DNA of 42,775 nucleotides from Burkholderia sp. Bp9142 (GTDB lineage Bacteria > Pseudomonadota > Gammaproteobacteria > Burkholderiales > Burkholderiaceae), in the NCBI RefSeq assembly GCF_003853415.1, contig NZ_QTPP01000057.1, forward strand, positions 1 through 42,775, in the 5' to 3' direction. The notes beneath the pieces are model-generated. The model did not search any database. It had not been told where the DNA came from and saw only the letters and a program-made list of their open reading frames with translations. Of the stretch, positions 32,146 to 39,007 are shown piece after piece (positions within the stretch are counted from its first letter, which is position 1; every line of letters begins with the position of its first letter). A program made the translations under genes and the position numbers.

Positions 32146-34233
32146 TCAGTGCGCGGGGGCGGCCATCCCGTTGTGGCGCAGCAGCGCGTCGATTTCCGGC
32201 TCGCGGCCGCGGAACGCCTTGAACGAATCCATCGCCGGGCGGCTGCCGCCGACTTCGAGGATCTCGCGGCGATAGCGCGTGCCGGTCGCCGCGTCGAGCA
32301 CGCTGCCGCTGGCGGCGGCCGCTTCCTCGAACGCCGCGTACGCATCGGCGGACAATACCTCGGCCCACTTGTAGCTGTAGTAGCCGGCCGCATAGCCGCC
32401 TGCGAAGATGTGGCTGAACGTGTTCGGCCAGCGCGAGAACGCCGCCTGCGGGATCACGTGGTAGCGCTCGTTGATCTCGCGCGCGAACGCGTTCACGCCG
32501 GTCGCGCCGGCCGGGTCGAAGTCGACGTGCAGCAGCATGTCGAACATCGAGAACACGATCTGGCGCAGCGTGCCGAGTCCGCTCTGGAAGTTCTTCGCGG
32601 CGATCATCTTGTCGAACAGCTCGCGCGGCAGCGCGGCGCCGGTATCGACGTGCGACGACATTGACGACAGCACGTCCCATTCCCAGCAGAAGTTCTCCAT
32701 GAACTGCGACGGCAGCTCGACCGCATCCCATTCGACGCCGTTGATGCCCGACACGCCGAGCTCGTCGACGCGCGTGAGCATGTGATGCAGTCCGTGGCCG
32801 AACTCATGGAACAGCGTGATGACTTCGTCGTGCGTGAAGCACGCGGGCTTGCCGCCAACCGGCGCCGAGAAGTTGCAGGTCAGGTACGCGACCGGTGTCT
32901 GCACGGTGCCGCCGCGCTTCGCGCGCGCACGCGCATCGTCCATCCAGGCGCCGCCGCGCTTGCCTTCGCGTGCATACAGGTCGAGATAGAACTGCGCGAC
33001 GAGCGAACCGTCGCGGTTCTCGACGCGGAAAAAGCGCACGTCCTGGTGCCAGACCGGCGCATCGTCCGGCGCGATCCGCACGCCGAACAGCGTTTCGGTG
33101 ACGGTGAAGAGGCCCTTCAGCACGGCCGGTTCCGGGAAGTACTGCTTGACCTCGTTTTCCGAGAACGCGTAGCGCTGCTGGCGCAGCCGCTCGGCCGCGA
33201 ACGTGACGTCCCACGGCGCGAGCTCGGTCAGGCCGAGTTCCTTCGCGGCGAAGGCGCGCAGTTCGTCCCAGTCCTTGTCCGCGTGCGGGCGCGCGCGTGT
33301 CGCGAGATCCTCGAGGAACGCAATCACCTGCTGCGGCGACTCGGCCATCTTCGGCGCGAGCGACACTTCGGCGAAATTGCGGTAGCCGAGCATCTGCGCC
33401 TCTTCGCGGCGCAGTTTCAGCTCGTCGGCCACGATCGCCGTGTTGTCCCATTCGGCCTTGCCGCCGCCATACTGCGGCCCGAGTTCGGAGGCGCGCGTCG
33501 CATACGCGCGGTACAGCGTCTCGCGCATCGCGCGGTTCTCGGCGTACTGCAGCACCGGGAAGTAGGACGGGAAGTGCAGCGTGAATTTCCAGCCTTCCTT
33601 GCCTTCCTTCTGCGCGGCTTCGCGGGCCGCTTCGATTGCGTCGCCCGGCAGGCCGGCCAGCTCGGCTTCGTCCTGCGCGAAATACGCATAGGCGTTGGTC
33701 GCGTCGAGCACGTGGTCGGAGAACGCCTTCGACAGCGCGGCCTGCTGCTCCTGCAGTTCCGCGAAGCGCGGCTTCTGGTCTTCGGGCAGCTCGGCGCCCG
33801 ACAGGCGGAAATCGCGCAGCGCATTGTCGAGGATCTTCTTGCGCTCGGCGGACAGCGTCGCGTATTCGTCGCTCGCGGCGATCGCCTTGTACTTCTCGTA
33901 CAGCGCGAGGTTCTGGCCGACGCTCGACCAGAATTCGGTCACGCGCGGCAGGTTCTCGCCGTAGGCGGCGCGCAGCTCGGGCGTGTCGGCGACAGCGTTG
34001 AGGTGGCCGACGACGCCCCATGCGCGCCCGAGCGGCTCCGTCGCCTGCTCGACCGTCTCGACGATCGCGGCCCAGGTCGCCGGCGTCGCGGGTGCGCTCG
34101 CGGTGTCGACAGCGCGATTGGCGGCGTCGAGCAGCGTGTCGAGCGCGGGCGTCACGTGTTCCGGACGAATCTCGCCGAAGCGGGGCAGGCCGGAGAAATC
34201 GAGAAGCGGATTGGTATTGGCGCTGGCGGACAT
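32146..34233 (-). CDS. prlC: oligopeptidase A (M3 family zinc metallopeptidase)
   Basis: 695 residues from ATG 34233, which has AGGGAG nine bases upstream; 30 further codons are open but do not fit the family. It begins NPLLDFSGLPRFGEIRPEHVTPALDTLL as OpdA/PrlC proteins do. The thermolysin-type zinc site is LFHEFGHGLHHMLTRV (two His and, further on, the Glu of the third ligand, in SQFMENFCWEWDVL). SHIFAGGYAAGYYSYKWAEVLSADAYAAFEE is the C-terminal closing segment of M3 enzymes. It degrades short peptides, including signal peptide fragments, in the cytoplasm. A promoter with a good spacer precedes it, and a terminator follows. Confidence 0.97.
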   Translation of the reverse strand: MSASANTNPLLDFSGLPRFGEIRPEHVTPALDTLLDAANRAVDTASAPATPATWAAIVETVEQATEPLGRAWGVVGHLNAVADTPELRAAYGENLPRVTEFWSSVGQNLALYEKYKAIAASDEYATLSAERKKILDNALRDFRLSGAELPEDQKPRFAELQEQQAALSKAFSDHVLDATNAYAYFAQDEAELAGLPGDAIEAAREAAQKEGKEGWKFTLHFPSYFPVLQYAENRAMRETLYRAYATRASELGPQYGGGKAEWDNTAIVADELKLRREEAQMLGYRNFAEVSLAPKMAESPQQVIAFLEDLATRARPHADKDWDELRAFAAKELGLTELAPWDVTFAAERLRQQRYAFSENEVKQYFPEPAVLKGLFTVTETLFGVRIAPDDAPVWHQDVRFFRVENRDGSLVAQFYLDLYAREGKRGGAWMDDARARAKRGGTVQTPVAYLTCNFSAPVGGKPACFTHDEVITLFHEFGHGLHHMLTRVDELGVSGINGVEWDAVELPSQFMENFCWEWDVLSSMSSHVDTGAALPRELFDKMIAAKNFQSGLGTLRQIVFSMFDMLLHVDFDPAGATGVNAFAREINERYHVIPQAAFSRWPNTFSHIFAGGYAAGYYSYKWAEVLSADAYAAFEEAAAASGSVLDAATGTRYRREILEVGGSRPAMDSFKAFRGREPEIDALLRHNGMAAPAH

Positions 34234-34308
34234 TAAGACTCCCTGTCTGTTGCCGGATGAACCGGGGTGAAAAGGGTGAGGCGCGAAGCAGCGGCGCCCG
34301 ATATCGAC

Positions 34309-34337
34309 ATTATTGGGGCGCATCGCGCGCTTTCCAA
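34309..34337 (-). promoter_or_regulatory. sigma-70 promoter of prlC
   Basis: On the minus strand TTGGAA (34332-34337) and AATAAT (34309-34314) are 17 bp apart, with 4 and 5 of 6 consensus bases. The start would be near 34302, giving a leader of about 68 nt. Confidence 0.7.
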
Positions 34338-34364
34338 TCGTTAGTTTCTAACGACGCGATTGGA
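34333..34364. repeat. nested inverted repeat over the prlC -35 region
   Basis: TCCAATCG (34333-34340) pairs with CGATTGGA (34357-34364), and inside, CGTTAG (34339-34344) pairs with CTAACG (34348-34353) around TTT. It overlaps the prlC -35 hexamer, a place where a regulator would block or recruit polymerase. A hairpin with a small asymmetric bulge is also possible. No matching regulator is recognised. Confidence 0.55.
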
Positions 34365-34449
34365 TGCGCTCGACGCGGGGTCGGATACGGGCGAAACGCA
34401 GCGGGGGGTGGCAGGGTGACGGCGCGGCCGCGGCGGCGACCGGCGGGAT

Positions 34450-34473
34450 GCCGGCGCACGAATGCGCGCCGGC
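34450..34473 (-). repeat. GC hairpin downstream of folD
   Basis: GCCGGCGC/GCGCCGGC (34450-34457 with 34466-34473, 8-nt loop) lies 17 bp past the folD stop on the minus strand. It has no T-run. It may be the folD transcript end, but this is weak. Confidence 0.4.
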
Positions 34474-34489
34474 TGGGCGGGCAGGGCGA

Positions 34490-35347
34490 TCAGGCGGCCG
34501 CGGCGGCGCGCTCGGCTGCCTCGATCGTGTTGATCAGCAGCATCGTGATGGTCATCGGGCCGACACCGCCCGGCACCGGCGTGATGTGGCCGGCGACTTC
34601 CTTCACACCGGCGAAGTCGACATCGCCGCACAGCTTGCCTGCGTCGTCGCGGTTCATGCCGACGTCGATCACCGTCGCGCCGGGCTTGACCATGTCGGCC
34701 GTCAGGATGTTGCGCTTGCCGACCGCGGCGACCACGACGTCGGCCTGGCGCGTGTGCGCGGCGAGGTCGCGCGTCTTGCTGTGGCAGATCGTCACGGTCG
34801 CGCCGGCTTCGAGCAGCATCATCGCCATCGGCTTGCCGACGATGTTCGAGCGGCCGATCACGACCGCGTTGGCGCCCCGCAGCGGGATGTCATGTGTTTC
34901 GAACATCTTCATCACGCCGTACGGCGTGCACGGGCGGAACAGCGGCTTGCCCGTCATCAGCGCGCCGGCGTTCGCGACGTGGAAGCCGTCGACGTCCTTC
35001 TCAGGTGCGATCGCCTCGATTACCTTGTGGCTGTCGATGTGCGCGGGCAGCGGCAGCTGGACCAGGATGCCGTGGATCTTCGGATCACGGTTCAGCTCGT
35101 CGATGCGCGCGAGCAGGTCGGCCTCCGACAGCGTGTCCGGATACGCATCCTTCTGCGAGAAGAAACCGTTGTCCTCACACGCCTTGATCTTGTTGCGCAC
35201 GTAGACTTCGCTCGCCGGGTTCGCGCCGACGAGGAGTACCGCGAGGCCGGGCTGGTGGCCGCGTGCGGTCAGCGCGGCGGCGCGTTCGGCGGCCTGCGCG
35301 CGCAAGGTCTTCGAGAGGGCGTTGCCGTCGATGAGGAGGGCTGTCAT
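34490..35347 (-). CDS. folD: bifunctional methylenetetrahydrofolate dehydrogenase / methenyltetrahydrofolate cyclohydrolase
   Basis: 285 residues from ATG 35347. The signature region AVLLVGANPASEVYVRNKIKACEDNGF contains the catalytic Tyr49-x3-Lys53. Then GILVQLPLPAHIDSHKVIEAIAPEKDVDGFH, the conserved folate-binding motif, and RPCTPYGVMKMF. The NADP-binding part is VVIGRSNIVGKPMAMMLLEAGATVTICHSKT, and the end has ITPVPGGVGPMTITMLLINT. It interconverts 5,10-methylene-, methenyl- and 10-formyl-tetrahydrofolate in the cytoplasm to supply one-carbon units. The upstream region carries a perfect TATAAT and a symmetric element over the -35. Confidence 0.98.
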   Translation of the reverse strand: MTALLIDGNALSKTLRAQAAERAAALTARGHQPGLAVLLVGANPASEVYVRNKIKACEDNGFFSQKDAYPDTLSEADLLARIDELNRDPKIHGILVQLPLPAHIDSHKVIEAIAPEKDVDGFHVANAGALMTGKPLFRPCTPYGVMKMFETHDIPLRGANAVVIGRSNIVGKPMAMMLLEAGATVTICHSKTRDLAAHTRQADVVVAAVGKRNILTADMVKPGATVIDVGMNRDDAGKLCGDVDFAGVKEVAGHITPVPGGVGPMTITMLLINTIEAAERAAAAA

Positions 35348-35416
35348 GGTGGTGGGTCCTGCCGGGAAGTTGGAATGCGGGCGTACGACGCCTGAAGCGC
35401 CGCAGCAAAGCACGCA

Positions 35417-35448
35417 ATTATACCGTTCGCTTGCTGTCGTCCGACAGC
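35417..35448 (-). promoter_or_regulatory. folD promoter with a symmetric element over -35
   Basis: The minus strand has a perfect TATAAT at 35417-35422. No standard -35 exists at 16-18 bp. That position is taken by the inverted repeat GCTGTCG-TC-CGACAGC (35433-35448). A weak -35 covered by a symmetric element is the layout of an activator- or repressor-controlled promoter. No regulator is identified. Confidence 0.55.
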
Positions 35449-35508
35449 GAATGCACGGGAAGCGTCATGTCGGCGGCGCCGGCGCTCCGGGAGGAAGCGC
35501 CGGGCCAC

Positions 35509-35536
35509 GCCGCGCGAGTGGGCCGCATCGCGCGGC
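35509..35536 (-). repeat. GC-rich hairpin downstream of the response regulator gene
   Basis: GCCGCGCGA/TCGCGCGGC (35509-35517 with 35528-35536, 10-nt loop) lies 46 bp after the stop on the minus strand. With flanking GCCAC/GTGGC the stem is extendable with a bulge. No T-run is present, so termination is only possible. Confidence 0.4.
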
Positions 35537-35582
35537 GCGGTGGCGCGGCAGGCCGGGCAGGTGCCCCGCAGCCGCGCGACGT

Positions 35583-36221
35583 TCAGGCCTGCTTCTTCGA
35601 CAGCGCGAGGCGCAGCAGGTCGGCGACCGTGTTGACGTTGAGCTTTTCCATGATGTTCGCGCGGTGCGCTTCCACCGTCTTGATGCTGATCCCGAGATCG
35701 TCGGCGATCTGCTTGTTCAGGCGGCCGGCGATGATCCGCTCGAGCACCTGCTGCTCGCGCGCGGTCAGCTTCGACAGGCGCTCGCTCGCGGCGCGCTGTT
35801 CCTGGACGCTCTTGCTTTCGCTTCGGGCCTTGTCGAGCATCCGCTCGACGAGCTTGCGCAGCTCGGCTTCGTCGAACGGTTTCTCGATAAAGTCCATCGC
35901 ACCCTTTTTCATCGTCGACACCGCCATCGGCACGTCGCCGTGGCCCGTGACGAAGATGATCGGCAGCGCGGCGTTGTCGGCGATCAGGCGCTCCTGCAGT
36001 TCGAGGCCGCTCATGCCCGACATCCGCACGTCGAGGATCAGGCAGGCGATCTGGCCGGCCTGCTGCGCCGGCTGATAGGCATCGAGGAACTGCTCGGCGC
36101 TCGAGAAGCATTGCACGCGATAGCCGTTCGCCTCCAGCAGCCAGCGCAGCGAGTCCCGTACGGCCTCGTCGTCGTCGACGACGAAGACAGTTTCCTGAGT
36201 GGTGGTGACAGGGCTATTCAT
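35583..36221 (-). CDS. FixJ-type response regulator (NarL/LuxR output)
   Basis: 212 residues. The receiver has VFVVDDDEAVRDSLRWLLEANGY, the phosphoacceptor Asp64 in LILDVRMSGMSGLEL, then FVTGHGDVPMAVSTMKKGAMDFIEKPFDE, which is the FixJ/DctR subgroup signature. The C-terminal LuxR-type helix-turn-helix is LTAREQQVLERIIAGRLNKQIADDLGISIKTVEAHRANIMEKL. Its start overlaps the stop of the sensor kinase gene by 4 bp (ATGA), so kinase and regulator are translationally coupled. Phosphorylation should dimerise it for DNA binding. Its targets are unknown; aceE and a dicarboxylate transporter gene elsewhere are both possible. Confidence 0.95.
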   Translation of the reverse strand: MNSPVTTTQETVFVVDDDEAVRDSLRWLLEANGYRVQCFSSAEQFLDAYQPAQQAGQIACLILDVRMSGMSGLELQERLIADNAALPIIFVTGHGDVPMAVSTMKKGAMDFIEKPFDEAELRKLVERMLDKARSESKSVQEQRAASERLSKLTAREQQVLERIIAGRLNKQIADDLGISIKTVEAHRANIMEKLNVNTVADLLRLALSKKQA

Positions 36222-38734
36222 AGTTCTCCCGTAACGGTATGTGATGCCGATGCCTCGCGCCCCCCTTGGCCGAGATCAGCGGGTTCCCCAATGGGCAGGC
36301 TGCAGTGGAATGTCGCGCCGGAAATGCGGCCGTCCGGTTCGACATTGTTGACCACCCACAGACGCCCCCGATGCGATTCGATGATCGAACGGCAGATGTT
36401 CAGCCCCATGCCCATGCCGTCGGACTTGGTGCTGTAAAACGGTTCGAACAGGCGTTCGGCGGTCGCTTCGTCGACGCCTGGACCCTGGTCGATCACGCGA
36501 ATGTCGACGAAACCCGCCTCGATGTCGGCGACGACGCGGATCATGCCATCCGCCGACGCCGGCTTCACGTCGGCCATCGCCTCGGCCGCGTTCTTCATCA
36601 GGTTCACGAGCACCTGCTCGATCAGCACGGGGTCGACATAAATAATAGGCATTCTTGCGAGGATTTCCGTGACGATCCGGATCCTGCGCTTCCTGGCCTC
36701 GATTTCGGCGAGCCCGACCGCGTCGGCGACGATGTCCGCGACCCGCGCCGGCTGGCGCTTCGGCTCGCTGCGCTTCACGAATTCGCGGATCCGCTTGACG
36801 ATCATCCCCGCGCGCAGCGCCTGCTGCGCGGTCTTTTCCAGCGCGGGCTGCAGCGTCTCGGGCGTGCCGCGGCCGCTCTTCACGAGCGCGAGCGTGCCCG
36901 AGCAGTAGTTGTTGATCGCGGCGAGCGGCTGGTTCAATTCGTGAGCAATCGACGACGCCATTTCACCCATCGTCATCAATCGGCTCGTGAACTGCAGCTT
37001 CTCTTCCTGCTGGTGCGCGAGTTCCTGCGCCTTCTTGCGGGTCGTGATGTCGGTCGCGATCTGCATCTGCGCGAGGTGGCCGTCCACCCACTGGATGTAT
37101 TGGCGGCGCACCTCGAACCACTTCTGGATGCTCTCGACATACACTTCCTGCGCATCGGCGGTGCTGCTCGTCAGCGCGGCGGCCGGCAGGCCGGCGAACG
37201 CGTCGACCATGTCGATCGAGTCGGAGGACGCCTGCGCGCGATCGAAGCCGCCGCCCGACAGCTCGAGGTGGCCGTCCGGGCGGATCCCGAACAGGTGGCG
37301 GTAGTAGCGGTTCGCGAACAGCAGTTCGGCCTCGTCGGCGGCGAGCACCGACACCGCGGCGTCGAGGCTTTCGAGCACCGTCGTGAAGCGTTCGTGCGCG
37401 GCCGCGAGCTCCTCGCGCGCGCGCTTAGGCTCGGTGATGTCGGTCATCGACGACATCCAGCCGGTCTGGCGGCCGGAGCTGTCGATCAGCGGCGACACGT
37501 AGAGGCGCGCATGGAACAGCGTGCCGTTCTTGCGCCGCACGCGCAGCTCGAAGCCCGAGCTCGGCGCCTTGCCGCGCAGGGTCATGTCGAGCTGGCGCTG
37601 CATTTCCGGGTACGAATCGCGCGGCCAGTACGGAAACGGCGCGACCTTGCCGACGAGGTCGGTCTCGTCCCAGCCCGTCATCCGGCAGAACGCGGGGTTC
37701 ACGTGCGTGATGCGGCCGTGCATGTCGAGCACGCGCATGCCGATCAGCACCGAGTTTTCCATCGCGCGGCGGAAGAACGCTTCCGCGTACAGCGCCTGCT
37801 GCGCCTCGAAGCGCTGGCGCGTGTGCTTCCACAGGCTCCAGAGGCTCCACAGCACGAAGCACGACAGCCCGGCGACCAGCCACACGAGCGTGTTGTTGGT
37901 CAGGTTCGTGAGCTGCGGGAACGCGTACACGCGCACGGTCAGCCCCTGGCCGGGCGGATCGAGCGGCAGGTCGTAGTGGGAGTCGCGCGGCAGGCGCGGG
38001 CGCGTCGACGTCGACGACAGCTCGCGGTTGTTCGAGTCGGTGATGGAGATCTTGTACTTCGACGACAGCTCCTGCGGGATGTCGTGCTTCAGGATCCCTT
38101 CGACCGAGAACACCGCGGCGATCGAGCCGAGATACTCGCGGTCGCCGCGCATCACGGGCGTCTGCAGCGTGATGAAGCCGTTGCCGAAGTCGTCGTAGAT
38201 CAGTGGCGAATAGGCCTGGCGGCGCGTGCTGCGCGCTTCGTCGTACGCGCCGCGCACGGCGTCCTGCATCTGCGCGTCGCCGGGCTTCGCGAGCCGCTGG
38301 CCGAGCAGCGGCGGATGCACGGTCGGCCAGCGCTGCACGCCGGGCGCGGTGTACCAGTTCAGATAGAGGATTTCCGGATGCGTCTGCATCACGTCCGCGA
38401 CGGCCATCTGGAAGGCATTCTGGTCGAGGCGGCCGGACGCGAGATCACGCGACAGCGCCTGCAGCTGCTCCTGCGCGCCCGTCATCGACAGGCGGATCTG
38501 CTGCTGCGCCCATGCGACGTTACGAAACAGGGTGTCTTCCTGCTGCTGCTGTTCGCGGCGATTGAGACTCCATAGAATCAGGCTCATCACCACGAGGAAC
38601 ACGAGGATCGACAGCAGCGGCGTCAGCAAATAGGAGTTGGACCACCACGGTCCGTGGTGCCAGCGGGACGGCTGCGACTCCGCCGGCGGGCCCGACGGTC
38701 GCGCCGAGCGTGCGAAAAGCCGATCGGTCAACAT
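36218..38734 (-). CDS. membrane PAS-domain sensor histidine kinase (FixL/DctS-like)
   Basis: 838 residues from ATG 38734. Two membrane helices (about 35-57 and 282-302) frame a periplasmic domain of about 225 residues. Two PAS domains follow (about 325-445, with MENSVLIGMRVLDMHGRI and SSMTDITEPKRA; about 455-570). The phosphoacceptor box MGEMASSIAHELNQPLAAI carries His598, and the ATPase domain has NLMKNAAEAM, DQGPGV and GMGMGLNICRSIIE. This order matches DctS-type sensors of C4-dicarboxylates more than FixL. The ligand is unknown; whether a PAS binds heme cannot be read. It is divergent from aceE. A TACAAT (38741-38746 on the minus strand) lies so close to the start that a leaderless mRNA is possible. 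Confidence 0.93.
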   Translation of the reverse strand: MLTDRLFARSARPSGPPAESQPSRWHHGPWWSNSYLLTPLLSILVFLVVMSLILWSLNRREQQQQEDTLFRNVAWAQQQIRLSMTGAQEQLQALSRDLASGRLDQNAFQMAVADVMQTHPEILYLNWYTAPGVQRWPTVHPPLLGQRLAKPGDAQMQDAVRGAYDEARSTRRQAYSPLIYDDFGNGFITLQTPVMRGDREYLGSIAAVFSVEGILKHDIPQELSSKYKISITDSNNRELSSTSTRPRLPRDSHYDLPLDPPGQGLTVRVYAFPQLTNLTNNTLVWLVAGLSCFVLWSLWSLWKHTRQRFEAQQALYAEAFFRRAMENSVLIGMRVLDMHGRITHVNPAFCRMTGWDETDLVGKVAPFPYWPRDSYPEMQRQLDMTLRGKAPSSGFELRVRRKNGTLFHARLYVSPLIDSSGRQTGWMSSMTDITEPKRAREELAAAHERFTTVLESLDAAVSVLAADEAELLFANRYYRHLFGIRPDGHLELSGGGFDRAQASSDSIDMVDAFAGLPAAALTSSTADAQEVYVESIQKWFEVRRQYIQWVDGHLAQMQIATDITTRKKAQELAHQQEEKLQFTSRLMTMGEMASSIAHELNQPLAAINNYCSGTLALVKSGRGTPETLQPALEKTAQQALRAGMIVKRIREFVKRSEPKRQPARVADIVADAVGLAEIEARKRRIRIVTEILARMPIIYVDPVLIEQVLVNLMKNAAEAMADVKPASADGMIRVVADIEAGFVDIRVIDQGPGVDEATAERLFEPFYSTKSDGMGMGLNICRSIIESHRGRLWVVNNVEPDGRISGATFHCSLPIGEPADLGQGGREASASHTVTGEL

Positions 38735-38895
38735 GGCAGGATTGTAGCGCAGCGCAATACATGGAAAACCCATACCGGATATGTTGAACGGAAACGAATT
38801 TGTGCTCGCGGCGCGCGCCGGAGAGGCCCGAAACAAGGGTGCGGCGCAGCAATATTCCGCATTACGAGAAAAGATCTCATAATTCGAAAATTTTG

Positions 38896-38925
38896 TTGCG
38901 CGGGCCCGTGCACGCTCATTACAAT
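38896..38925 (+). promoter_or_regulatory. possible aceE promoter
   Basis: TTGCGC (38896-38901) and TACAAT (38920-38925) are 18 bp apart, preceded by an A/T-rich stretch (38866-38895) with GAGAAAAGATCTC and AATTCGAAAATTT that could be an UP element. The leader would be about 75 nt. The rest of the 273-bp divergent gap shows nothing clear. Confidence 0.5.
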
Positions 38926-39007
38926 CCGTCGGAGCTTGCCCGCAGCCGGCCGCGTCGCGTCGTCTGCACGAGAGCGATCCTCACATTCCAGGACCCAGGA
39001 GACGAGA

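Noticed and set aside
35435..35446. CTGT...ACAG before folD as a LexA box
   Set aside because: The spacing is N6 and LexA needs N8.
36266..38575. 769-codon open frame antisense to the sensor kinase
   Set aside because: His/Arg/Val-rich shadow of a high-GC gene; no family features.
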